The notes beneath the pieces were generated by a model that worked only from the letters and a program-made list of their open reading frames with translations, was not told the DNA's origin and searched no databases. A DNA stretch of 58,737 nt from RUG11783 sp964599695 (GTDB taxonomy: Bacteria; Bacillota; Clostridia; Oscillospirales; Ruminococcaceae), in NCBI GenBank assembly GCA_964599695.1, contig CAZRGP010000010.1:1-58737 (forward strand), read 5' to 3'. Below are positions 33,039 through 40,372 of this stretch, piece after piece. How positions within the stretch are numbered: position 1 is the stretch's first letter; each line of letters begins with the position of its first letter. A program made the translations under genes and the position numbers.

Positions 33039-34780
33039 TACGCCTTCACCCCCTGCATCTGACTTGTGTAGAGATCGCGGTACTCTTCACTGCTGACCAT
33101 AAGCTCATCATGAGTGCCCCGCTCCACGATCTCGCCGTTCTCCATTACCAGGATCTGATCCGCATCCATGACGGAAGCGATCCTCTGCGCAATGATGATC
33201 GTGGTCATGCCGGAAAGTTTCTCCTTCAGGGCATTCCGAATCCTGCGGTCGGTATCCGTATCGACAGCACTGGTGCTGTCGTCCATAATAATGATCTTCG
33301 GTTTTTTCATCAATGCGCGGGCAATACACAGTCTCTGCTGCTGTCCGCCCGAAACGTTGACGCCTCCCTGCTCAATCTTTGTGTCATAGCCGTTCGGGAA
33401 AGAGGTGATAAAGTCGTCCGCCTGCGCGTACTTGCAAGCCTCGATGACCTCTTCCCTTGTGGCTTCCATGTTCCCCCACTTTACGTTCTCCTCGATCGTT
33501 CCCGAGAAAAGCACATTTTTCTGAAGGACCATAGCCACATCGCCCCTCAGGTTCTCCAGGGTATAATCCTTTACGTTGTGTCCACCGACGATGACCTCGC
33601 CTTCCGTTACGTCATACAGACGGGGAATCAGATTGACCAGCGTGGATTTCGAAGAACCGGTGGGCCCGATGATCCCGATCACCTGACCTGGTTTGATCTC
33701 AAGATTGACGTTGGAAAGCACATACTTCTCTGCGTCTTTTTTGTATTTGAAATTGACGTCCTTGAAGAGGATCGATCCATCTTCCAGTTTCAGGTTCGGA
33801 TCTGCCCCGTCGTCCTTGATATCGATCTCTTCATCGATGATCGCGATGACACGCGTCATAGAAGCATCCGCAAGGAATACCTGCATGATTCCGAAGGTGA
33901 TATTAAGAAGAGAGAAAAGGACCAGTTTGATGTATGTCAGATAACTCATGAAGTTACCGACCGTCATGTTCTCACTGATCATTTCCTTTCCGCCGAACCA
34001 GGAGACCGCGATCATGCAGGAATACATGACCAGCTGGAAGAAGGGTTCGGTCGTGATCAGGACGCTTTCCGCGTGTCTCTGGCTGTCACGCACATCCGTG
34101 CTTGCATTGTAGAACTTCTCGATCTCGTACGGTCCCCGGACAAATGTCTTCACGACACGTATTCCGATGAGGTTCTCCTCCAGAGCGGCATTGAGGTTGT
34201 CGTATTTTTCCATCATGACCTGGAATCTGGGGTGCGCCAGCTTATGCGCATACATCATTCCGCCGAAGAGGATCGGCGCAGCGACCAGGAACACCGTGGC
34301 GAGCTTCAGATTGATCGAAGCGACCATGATGAAACTGAAGACCAGCTGCACAGGTGCACGGACCAGCATCCGAATGACGGTAATAAAGGCCATGCGGATC
34401 TGCCTCATATCGGTAGTCAGTCTTGTAACAAGAGACGGAACTGTGAAATGGTCAATGTTCGCAAAGGAGAAGTCCTGAATCTTGTCGAACAGGACCAGAC
34501 GAAGATTATGAACAAATCCCGCGCCTGCCTGAGCGGAGACGAGACCGGATCCCGCGCCAAACAGCATCGCGATCACCGACATCAGCACCATCACGCCGCC
34601 CATCTTAAAAACATAACCCAGATCGGGTCCAGTAGCTCCGTTGATCCCCTTATCGATGATCATGCTCATGACGCGAGGTATCGCCACGTCAAAGAACACC
34701 TCCACGATGACAAGGAGCGGAGCAATAATGGCATATTTCTTGTATTCCCCAAGATAGCCCATCAGCCGCCTAATTTTCAT
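33038..34780 (-). CDS. ABC exporter half, degenerate-site subunit
   Basis: A 580-residue half-transporter with six TM segments and an ATPase domain: Walker A GPTGSSKST, signature VSGGQQQR and Walker B IIIMDDSTSAVD, where the catalytic Glu is replaced by Asp. That substitution marks the non-catalytic site of heterodimeric exporters. The substrate is unknown; relatives export drugs or lipids. The ATG at 34780 lacks a good adjacent ribosome binding site, but a short leader frame with AGGAGG ends just inside the gene, suggesting translational coupling. Confidence 0.93.
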   Translation of the reverse strand: MKIRRLMGYLGEYKKYAIIAPLLVIVEVFFDVAIPRVMSMIIDKGINGATGPDLGYVFKMGGVMVLMSVIAMLFGAGSGLVSAQAGAGFVHNLRLVLFDKIQDFSFANIDHFTVPSLVTRLTTDMRQIRMAFITVIRMLVRAPVQLVFSFIMVASINLKLATVFLVAAPILFGGMMYAHKLAHPRFQVMMEKYDNLNAALEENLIGIRVVKTFVRGPYEIEKFYNASTDVRDSQRHAESVLITTEPFFQLVMYSCMIAVSWFGGKEMISENMTVGNFMSYLTYIKLVLFSLLNITFGIMQVFLADASMTRVIAIIDEEIDIKDDGADPNLKLEDGSILFKDVNFKYKKDAEKYVLSNVNLEIKPGQVIGIIGPTGSSKSTLVNLIPRLYDVTEGEVIVGGHNVKDYTLENLRGDVAMVLQKNVLFSGTIEENVKWGNMEATREEVIEACKYAQADDFITSFPNGYDTKIEQGGVNVSGGQQQRLCIARALMKKPKIIIMDDSTSAVDTDTDRRIRNALKEKLSGMTTIIIAQRIASVMDADQILVMENGEIVERGTHDELMVSSEEYRDLYTSQMQGVKA

Positions 34781-34805
34781 GACTCACAAAAAAGGCTGCG
34801 GTCAC
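34770..34805 (-). CDS. candidate leader peptide of the ABC exporter
   Basis: An 11-codon frame starting GTG, reading MTAAFFVSHEN, with AGGAGG six bases upstream (plus 34811-34816). It spans a terminator-like hairpin and stops 11 bases past the first base of the exporter start codon. A ribosome on it would open the hairpin and deliver ribosomes to the exporter gene. B. subtilis bmrB-bmrCD is a known precedent for leader-controlled exporters. The frame is short and could be fortuitous. Confidence 0.35.
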   Translation of the reverse strand: MTAAFFVSHEN

Positions 34806-34809
34806 AGCC
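34788..34809 (-). terminator. terminator-like hairpin in the exporter leader
   Basis: Minus strand GGCTG, six-base loop, CAGCC, then TTTTTT, located between the promoter and the exporter start codon. Its place inside the transcript of the gene it precedes suggests an attenuator. Confidence 0.55.
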
Positions 34810-34845
34810 CTCCTCCTACTTATAACATTTTGACTTTCTTCTTAT

Positions 34846-34874
34846 AGTCTATAGATTATTTGGGAAATAGTCAA
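34846..34874 (-). promoter_or_regulatory. promoter of the ABC exporter operon
   Basis: Minus strand TTGACT (34869-34874), 17-base spacer, TAGACT (34846-34851). The expected start near 34839 gives a leader of about 58 bases that includes the hairpin and leader frame. Confidence 0.6.
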
Positions 34875-34902
34875 CTACTTAACTTATATTATTCTCCAAT
34901 AA

Positions 34903-35496
34903 TTATAATAGGGAATTTTTATAATTCAGCAGTTCGCGTCTGAGTTCATCAGGGGAATAAATGGAATTCAAATATCTGAGCGCCTGTTTCTGTGACAGAT
35001 TACCCGGAAGCCCGTGCGCCTTGAGAAACTCGGCTCTTCTCCGTTTGCTGTTTTCTCCCCCGGAGAGGCCTGCTTCGAACCATTCCGACGATGTGACCGG
35101 ATCCACATCATCCCGGCAGTCCTGTCCCTTGGTCACCGCACGCAGCACATCCTCCAGGATACTTCTCCCTATGCCTTCCACTCCCAGAATGCCGGCTGCG
35201 CCGGGCTTAGGTTTACGAGGTTCTTTTCCTTCGATCTCAGGAACATGGGCGTGATACACTTTTCCGTTCTTCGCAATATCCGCAATAAAAGACCGCAGCT
35301 TTCTCCCTGCGGGATCGCTGTCGGTCAGAATGATGATACCTGTTTCCTCGGAGAAACGCCGGATAAGGTCTTGCTTATCCATATCCTTATAGAGGTTGAA
35401 CCCTCCCGTCTCAATGACCGGAGCGTCCGTTATCTCGTTCAGATGCATCCTGTCGTATTTTCCCTCGACGACGATAGCCTGACTGATATGGATCAC
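34903..35496 (-). CDS. rnmV: toprim protein resembling ribonuclease M5
   Basis: A 197-residue protein with an N-terminal toprim fold: the catalytic Glu in AIVVEGKYDR and the DxD in IILTDSDPAGRKLR. The following GAAGILGVEGIGRSILEDVL and the DUF4093-like C-terminal half match the M5 family, which matures 5S rRNA in Gram-positive bacteria. The usual neighbour of rnmV is the KsgA methyltransferase; here it is holA instead, with a four-base overlap. Assignment is from motifs and length. Confidence 0.75.
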   Translation of the reverse strand: MIHISQAIVVEGKYDRMHLNEITDAPVIETGGFNLYKDMDKQDLIRRFSEETGIIILTDSDPAGRKLRSFIADIAKNGKVYHAHVPEIEGKEPRKPKPGAAGILGVEGIGRSILEDVLRAVTKGQDCRDDVDPVTSSEWFEAGLSGGENSKRRRAEFLKAHGLPGNLSQKQALRYLNSIYSPDELRRELLNYKNSLL

Positions 35497-36521
35497 AGCT
35501 TTTCCCTCCCGGAAACGATCATGGAAAGACGCACCAGTCCCTGTTCCAGGAGCACCTGCTTGTCTCCTGCGAACTGCTTCAATTTCCTGTCCGTTTCATA
35601 CAGACAGTCCAGGATCGCCTTGATCTGTTTTTCACTGTAACGGCTTGCCTTATCGAACGCGATCTGCAGCGCCCGGTCATTTTTCTTGTATCCGAACTCC
35701 GTCTCCGTCTCCTCCCGGCTTTTGTGGGCAAGGATCGCCGCCTTCGCTCTGGCTATATTGATAAAACTTGCTGAAACGGCAGCCAGCACCCGGTTCGGCT
35801 CCTGTTCCTGCTCCATCAGCTCGTACATGAGGCGTACCGCCTCCTGTATCTTTCCCCGTTCCATTGCGCGGACATAATCAAAGACACTGTCCTCTGTCGT
35901 CTTGGGGCACATTTTTCGTACGATATCCACCGTGATCCTGCCGTAATTGCTCGCCGCTGCGAGCACTTCCATCTGGGAAGAGATCTGCTGAAGATTTTCT
36001 CCGTTGAGCCGTATGATCTCATCCGTAACTCCCGGATCGAGAGTGCATCCCTGCCTTTTGGCGATCGCATCGATATAACGGATAAGGTCGCCGCCGGTCT
36101 TTCTCACACAGGTAACGAGCGCTGCGTCCTCTGCAATGGCGCAGAATGCTTCGGCTGCCTTGGGAACAGAGAATCGTGCATCATCCGAGTACAGGATCAC
36201 CACAACGGTCAAAGTATCCGGAAGATCCTGAAGGAACTCCGTATAGACTTTTCTTTTGTCCTCCGTATACGCCGATGCCTTGAAGTTATCCAGTATCAGC
36301 GTTTTCGGCTCAAAGGAGAATGTAGACAGATGTTCCTCGATCTCGTCGTCGGACGCAGTCTGAAAATCAAGCGAAACACTCTCCCCGCCCACATCAGACG
36401 CGATCAGCGTTTTGCAGGCAGAGATCAGATACTCGTCATTTCCGGCAAGGAAATACAGCTGTTTCCTTCCATCCTTCTGAAGACTTTTCTTGAGATTGGA
36501 ATCTGTCAGTTTGATCGTCAT
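35493..36521 (-). CDS. holA: DNA polymerase III delta subunit
   Basis: About 342 residues with the HolA fold pattern: an N-terminal pseudo-ATPase domain without Walker A (LYFLAGNDEYLISACKTLI), VVILYSDDARFSVPKA in the middle and the helical C-terminal collar (NEQ... RALQIAFDKASRYSEKQIKAILDCLYETDRKLKQ). It opens the sliding clamp within the clamp loader. I chose the ATG at 36521; a GTG 18 bases earlier lies inside the GAGG site. Confidence 0.9.
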   Translation of the reverse strand: MTIKLTDSNLKKSLQKDGRKQLYFLAGNDEYLISACKTLIASDVGGESVSLDFQTASDDEIEEHLSTFSFEPKTLILDNFKASAYTEDKRKVYTEFLQDLPDTLTVVVILYSDDARFSVPKAAEAFCAIAEDAALVTCVRKTGGDLIRYIDAIAKRQGCTLDPGVTDEIIRLNGENLQQISSQMEVLAAASNYGRITVDIVRKMCPKTTEDSVFDYVRAMERGKIQEAVRLMYELMEQEQEPNRVLAAVSASFINIARAKAAILAHKSREETETEFGYKKNDRALQIAFDKASRYSEKQIKAILDCLYETDRKLKQFAGDKQVLLEQGLVRLSMIVSGREKL

Positions 36522-36583
36522 AAATATATACCTCGGCACAAAAGAGTATACAAAAACGGCATGTGAGGGTCAAGAAAAGAGAC

Positions 36584-36599
36584 CGGAGCAACAGCTCCG
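36584..36599 (-). terminator. terminator of the zinc-ribbon membrane protein gene
   Basis: Stem CGGAGC/GCTCCG with a four-base loop; the minus strand continues GTCTCTTTTCTT. Confidence 0.65.
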
Positions 36600-36622
36600 A
36601 TCTCCCTAGGTAAAGTACGGTC

Positions 36623-37198
36623 TTACTGGAGGAACTTCAGATCGCGGACGATCGACGGTTCCACCGATTTGTTCTTAAGCACATTGACGAAGCAGATCAC
36701 CTTGATAACTCCCAGTACGACAAGGGCAATGCTGCCTGCGATGGCTACGATCACGGTCCATGCAAGAACCGCCGTCAGAACGGTGAGGATCATCATGGCG
36801 ATATCCAGTTTCAGGACCTGCCGAATATGGAATTTCAGATATGCAGAATCCTTGTTCGCGAGAAGAGCCATAATGATTCCTACCGCGGAAGAAACATACA
36901 TCATCGCTGCGTAAAGCTTGTACTCCGATACCTCTTTGGCCTCAAACTCAGAAGTATGGTCATAGGCATTGTATTTCATGACAGGAGCCTGATACTGAGG
37001 AACCTGCGCAGTATACTGGGGCTGTACCGGTGCCATGGGCTGTACCGGGACTGTAGGCTGCACGGGAGCCTGTGGTGATGCCTGAGCAACCGGCTCAGTC
37101 CTGGTGACCTGCGGCTGAACAGCAAATGTCGTTCCGCAATTTGAGCAGAACAATGCGGAATCATCCTGTTCCGTTCCACATCTTGGACAAATCTTCAT
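36623..37198 (-). CDS. zinc-ribbon membrane protein (DUF4870-like)
   Basis: A 191-residue protein. An N-terminal zinc ribbon (C4, C7, C18, C21; CPRCGTE and CSNCGTT) is joined by a Pro/Gln/Val-rich linker (about 27-72) to a membrane domain with three hydrophobic helices. The YLKFHIRQVLKLDIAM segment between the helices matches the DUF4870/YtpI-like small membrane family. Function unknown. Its promoter is preceded by three phased CTTAAA boxes like that of the two-component locus at 2.4 kb, so it may belong to that regulon. RBS AGGAGG. Confidence 0.8.
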   Translation of the reverse strand: MKICPRCGTEQDDSALFCSNCGTTFAVQPQVTRTEPVAQASPQAPVQPTVPVQPMAPVQPQYTAQVPQYQAPVMKYNAYDHTSEFEAKEVSEYKLYAAMMYVSSAVGIIMALLANKDSAYLKFHIRQVLKLDIAMMILTVLTAVLAWTVIVAIAGSIALVVLGVIKVICFVNVLKNKSVEPSIVRDLKFLQ

Positions 37199-37239
37199 TT
37201 TTTATTTCCTCCTGCAAATATGAATCTTTTTACTTTTTC

Positions 37240-37268
37240 ATTATCCCACCGCTTTTTTTCTTTTTCAA
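37240..37268 (-). promoter_or_regulatory. promoter of the zinc-ribbon membrane protein gene
   Basis: Minus strand TTGAAA (37263-37268), 17-base spacer, GATAAT (37240-37245), about 42 bases from the start codon. The -35 begins four bases after the last TTTAAG box. Confidence 0.6.
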
Positions 37269-37272
37269 TTAC

Positions 37273-37311
37273 CTTAAAAGATTCTTAAATATCATGCTCA
37301 GAAATCTTAAA
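37273..37311 (-). promoter_or_regulatory. three phased OmpR-type half-sites
   Basis: CTTAAA occurs at 37273-37278, 37284-37289 and 37306-37311, i.e. at offsets 0, 11 and 33 bp, all on one face of the helix with the +22 position degenerate. Read on the minus strand these are TTTAAG boxes just upstream of the -35. Same architecture as the operator at 2434-2450. Confidence 0.55.
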
Positions 37312-37423
37312 AAGTGCATTTTGCTTTCTTATACATAATGAGATCACATTTTTCCCGTCCGCTTCGTCATAATTGCCAAAAAATCCCCGCAAAGTCTGTT
37401 GTTCACTTTAAAGTAGAAAAAGG

Positions 37424-37429
37424 TACAAT
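37424..37429 (+). promoter_or_regulatory. hpf promoter (-10)
   Basis: TACAAT, 36 bases upstream of the hpf start, with a weak TTCACT 16 bases before it. Only the -10 is convincing. Confidence 0.35.
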
Positions 37430-37464
37430 ATAGATAGAGTAATCTCAAAGAGGAGGTTCATCTT

Positions 37465-38001
37465 ATGAAAGTCAAAACCGTAGGAAGAAAAGTCAACCTG
37501 AAGCAGAATTTCATCGATAAAGTAGAAAAACGTCTTCAGAAGTTTGATCGTTTCTTCAATGAGGAGCCGGAAGCAACCGTCACTGTGACTGTTGAGAAAG
37601 GCGACCGTCAGACCGTGGAGATCACGGTAAAGAGCCGTGGACTACTCTACAGGACAGAACGCACGTCTCAGGACATGGAAACCGCATTCAGCGAAGCTGC
37701 GGATCTGATGATGCGTCAGATCGTTAAGAATAAAGAAAAATTAGGAAATCGTGTCAGAGCTCGCGAAGTCGAGCTCGCCCAGGAAGAGATGCAGATCGTT
37801 CCTGAGGTTGAAGGAGAAGATTACAGGATCGTCCGTGAGAAGCGCTTCCGTGTGGAGGCTATGACCGAAGAGGAAGCGATTCTTCAGATGGAGCTTCTTG
37901 GCCATACATTCTTCCTGTTCCTGAACAGTGCAACGAACGAATTCAACGTCGTATACCGCAGGCACGATGATTCCTTTGGCCTTTTGATTCCGGTCCAATA
38001 A
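37465..38001 (+). CDS. hpf: long-form ribosome hibernation promoting factor
   Basis: A 178-residue protein with the HPF/YfiA beta-alpha fold in residues 1-95 (MKVKTVGRKVNLKQNFIDKVEKRLQKFDRFF, then AADLMMRQIVKNKEKL) and the C-terminal dimerisation domain at about 120-178 (VREKRFRVEAMTEEEAILQMELLGHTFFLFLNSATNEFNVVYRRHDDSFGLLIP). Long HPF joins two 70S ribosomes into inactive 100S particles in stationary phase. RBS GAGGAGG. Single-gene unit with its own terminator. Confidence 0.96.
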   Translation: MKVKTVGRKVNLKQNFIDKVEKRLQKFDRFFNEEPEATVTVTVEKGDRQTVEITVKSRGLLYRTERTSQDMETAFSEAADLMMRQIVKNKEKLGNRVRAREVELAQEEMQIVPEVEGEDYRIVREKRFRVEAMTEEEAILQMELLGHTFFLFLNSATNEFNVVYRRHDDSFGLLIPVQ

Positions 38002-38040
38002 GATCATCCCGAACTTCTTTCGTTTTGCAATAATCCTTTG

Positions 38041-38079
38041 TCCGATCCGGGGAGCATGTGCTTCCCGGATCGGATTTTT
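38041..38079 (+). terminator. terminator of hpf
   Basis: Eleven-base perfect stem TCCGATCCGGG/CCCGGATCGGA with further near-pairing inside the loop, followed by TTTTT. Confidence 0.9.
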
Positions 38080-38096
38080 CTGAATCCTTTCCTGAG

Positions 38097-38126
38097 TTGA
38101 CACCTTCGAAAGGGAAATGCTAACAT
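38097..38126 (+). promoter_or_regulatory. promoter of the methyltransferase gene
   Basis: TTGACA (38097-38102), 18-base spacer, TAACAT (38121-38126), about 60 bases from the start codon. Confidence 0.5.
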
Positions 38127-38185
38127 TTTCCCGTATCTCCCGGTACTTACCGGGTTTTAGATGTATTGCAGAGGGAGGGTGCGTT

Positions 38186-39292
38186 ATGTACCGTGCTGTT
38201 GCCACATGTGCTTTTGGAGTGGAATCCGTCCTTGCCTTCGAACTCCGCCATTTGGGGTTTGAGGATGTTGAGGTACATGACGGCAGGGTATTTTTCTCTT
38301 CTGACGCCCTCGGTATCGCTCGTGCCAACATATGGCTGCGAACTGCGGAACGAGTACTGATCGTGCTTGGCGAATACGATGCACCGGATTTTGATTCTCT
38401 GTTTGACGGAGCCTATGCGGCTGACTGGGCATCCGTCATCGGTCAGTATGATGCCTTCCCGGTGAAAGGCTACAGCATGAACAGCAAGCTCACCAGTGTT
38501 CCTGCGTGCCAGAGCGTCCTGAAAAAAGCCCTCGTTGAAAAACTGAAAAAGCAATACGGAACTATAACGCTTCCGGAGACCTCAACAGAAAAGAAAGTGC
38601 GCTTCTCGATCACCAAAGACAAGTGCACTCTCATGCTGGACACATCCGGAGACGGACTTCATAAACGGGGCTATCGTCCCCTTCTAAATGAAGCACCGAT
38701 CAAGGAGACACTTGCCGCAGCCATCGTCGACTTCTCCCGCATCCGCGAGAACAGTGTCGTCATGGATCCCTTCTGCGGGAGCGGCACCCTTCTCATCGAA
38801 GCTGCCATGCGGGCAAGGAATCTGGCCCCCGGCATGTATCGACGTTTCGCTGCGGAGCATTATGACTTTATCGGCAGATCCTGTTTTGCCAAGGCAAGAG
38901 AAGAGGCCAAGGAGCTGGTGCGCCACAACATTCCTTTTCGGGCTGTAGGTTCAGACATCGACCCTGAGGCTGTCTCCATCGCCAAGGAAAATGCAAAACG
39001 CGCAGGTGTTTTCGACCTCTGTGAGTTCCGGCAGGCAGACGCTCTGCAATTCACACCTGAACCGGATTCCATCATCCTTGCAAATCCTCCTTATGGTGAG
39101 CGACTGTCTTCGCCAAAGGAAGCGGAAGATCTGATGAGGGGATTCGGCAGACAGCTGCAGGACAAGACATACAAAGGACTCTATGTCATCTCCTCTCTCC
39201 CGGATTTTGAGAGGCTCTTTGGAACGACAGCCAAGCGCAGAAGAAAACTGTACAACGGTATGCTTCCCTGCCAGCTCTTCATGTATTTCTGA
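38186..39292 (+). CDS. THUMP-domain RNA methyltransferase (RlmL/YpsC type)
   Basis: About 368 residues. An N-terminal ferredoxin-like plus THUMP part (RAVATCAFGVESVLAFELRHLGF) binds RNA; the C-terminal Rossmann domain has VMDPFCGSGTLLIEAAM (SAM-binding motif I) and ILANPPYGERL (catalytic NPPY). This is the COG0116 family, which makes N2-methylguanine in 23S rRNA. I chose the ATG at 38186 with GGGAGGG upstream; the longer frame from 38117 has no site and would include the promoter. Confidence 0.92.
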   Translation: MYRAVATCAFGVESVLAFELRHLGFEDVEVHDGRVFFSSDALGIARANIWLRTAERVLIVLGEYDAPDFDSLFDGAYAADWASVIGQYDAFPVKGYSMNSKLTSVPACQSVLKKALVEKLKKQYGTITLPETSTEKKVRFSITKDKCTLMLDTSGDGLHKRGYRPLLNEAPIKETLAAAIVDFSRIRENSVVMDPFCGSGTLLIEAAMRARNLAPGMYRRFAAEHYDFIGRSCFAKAREEAKELVRHNIPFRAVGSDIDPEAVSIAKENAKRAGVFDLCEFRQADALQFTPEPDSIILANPPYGERLSSPKEAEDLMRGFGRQLQDKTYKGLYVISSLPDFERLFGTTAKRRRKLYNGMLPCQLFMYF

Positions 39293-39303
39293 TTGCTGTA
39301 TCT

Positions 39304-40305
39304 ATGGACCGCTTATTTGATCTCACCCAAAAAGAGGAAGTCTTTCTTTTATCCGCTTCGGATAAGGGAAAGACTTATTCTGTATATCTCTCGTCGTCCC
39401 CCGACCAGTTCCCTGAAGGCTCCGATCCTCTTCACTTTACAGGTGAACTGAGATTTGAATGGAAGAGGAATGACAGGCCTTTCTGCCACGTTTTCTGGGA
39501 GGATTGCTCCACCGTCGTCTCCGTTCAGGAACTCAGCGCCGGAAACTGCTACAATCTGCGGGATCTCGGCGGATACCTCACCTCAGCAGGGGACGCGGTC
39601 GTGAAGTACGGTCTTCTCTACCGCAGTGACCAGCCGGATTCCATGGGATCTGAAGCGGAAGCTGTCTATCGAAAACTAGGTCTGAAAACTGTCATCGACT
39701 TCAGGGGAAGCGGCGAACACACTCTGTGGCCGGACCCTGTTGTACCCGGAGTTGACAATTACTGGATCCCCGTTTTTGACGAAAACCCCACCGCTCCAAG
39801 GGAGCATCTGGATCTTCCCGATATCTTCGCGAAAGATGATGACTGGAAACAGCAGGAATCCGACCTCTTCCGCGAGACCTATCTCCGTATGCCCTTCGGA
39901 AGTCCTGCCTATGTCCAGATGTTCGAATGTCTGCTGAAGAACCGCATTCCCATGCTCATACACTGTCTTGCAGGCAAGGACCGCACCGGAATAGGAGCGA
40001 TGCTGATCCTTCTCGCACTTGGTGTACCGGAAGAAACGATTTTGAAGGATTACATGCACCGGTCCGCTGCCTTCCAGGCATATATCGATTATCGGAAAAA
40101 CCAGTTTCAGCAGCATCTGATCACCGACATCTCACAAAGACATTTCTCATATTTCTTTGGTGTCCTCGAAGAACATCTCAGAGCTTCGCTGGATAGGATC
40201 CGGAAAGAATACGGGACTCCGGAAAACTTCCTTCATACTTCCTATCACCTGACACAGGAGGATCTGAAAAAACTCCGGAAAGATTATCTCCTTCCCTTAC
40301 ACTGA
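39304..40305 (+). CDS. tyrosine-protein phosphatase
   Basis: A 333-residue protein of the Y_phosphatase3 family. The catalytic P-loop is HCLAGKDRTGIGAM (Cys-x5-Arg) near residue 222; N-terminal to it are the family blocks NCYNLRDLGGYLT and VKYGLLYRSDQPD. Relatives dephosphorylate protein tyrosine or phosphoinositides. It starts 12 bases after the methyltransferase gene without a visible ribosome binding site, so translation is probably coupled. Confidence 0.92.
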   Translation: MDRLFDLTQKEEVFLLSASDKGKTYSVYLSSSPDQFPEGSDPLHFTGELRFEWKRNDRPFCHVFWEDCSTVVSVQELSAGNCYNLRDLGGYLTSAGDAVVKYGLLYRSDQPDSMGSEAEAVYRKLGLKTVIDFRGSGEHTLWPDPVVPGVDNYWIPVFDENPTAPREHLDLPDIFAKDDDWKQQESDLFRETYLRMPFGSPAYVQMFECLLKNRIPMLIHCLAGKDRTGIGAMLILLALGVPEETILKDYMHRSAAFQAYIDYRKNQFQQHLITDISQRHFSYFFGVLEEHLRASLDRIRKEYGTPENFLHTSYHLTQEDLKKLRKDYLLPLH

Positions 40306-40308
40306 CGA

Positions 40309-40339
40309 AAAGGCCCTGCCGCAAAACGACAGGGCCTTT
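40309..40339. terminator. bidirectional terminator
   Basis: Ten-base stem AAAGGCCCTG/CAGGGCCTTT flanked by A and T runs on opposite sides, between the convergent phosphatase and DUF4340 genes. Confidence 0.9.
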
Positions 40340-40372
40340 TTTATGGGCAATTGCATTGTGTATTATGATCTT

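Noticed and set aside
33002..34825. 607-residue plus-strand open frame
   Set aside because: Antisense to the complete ABC exporter half with intact motifs; an artefact of GC-skewed codons.
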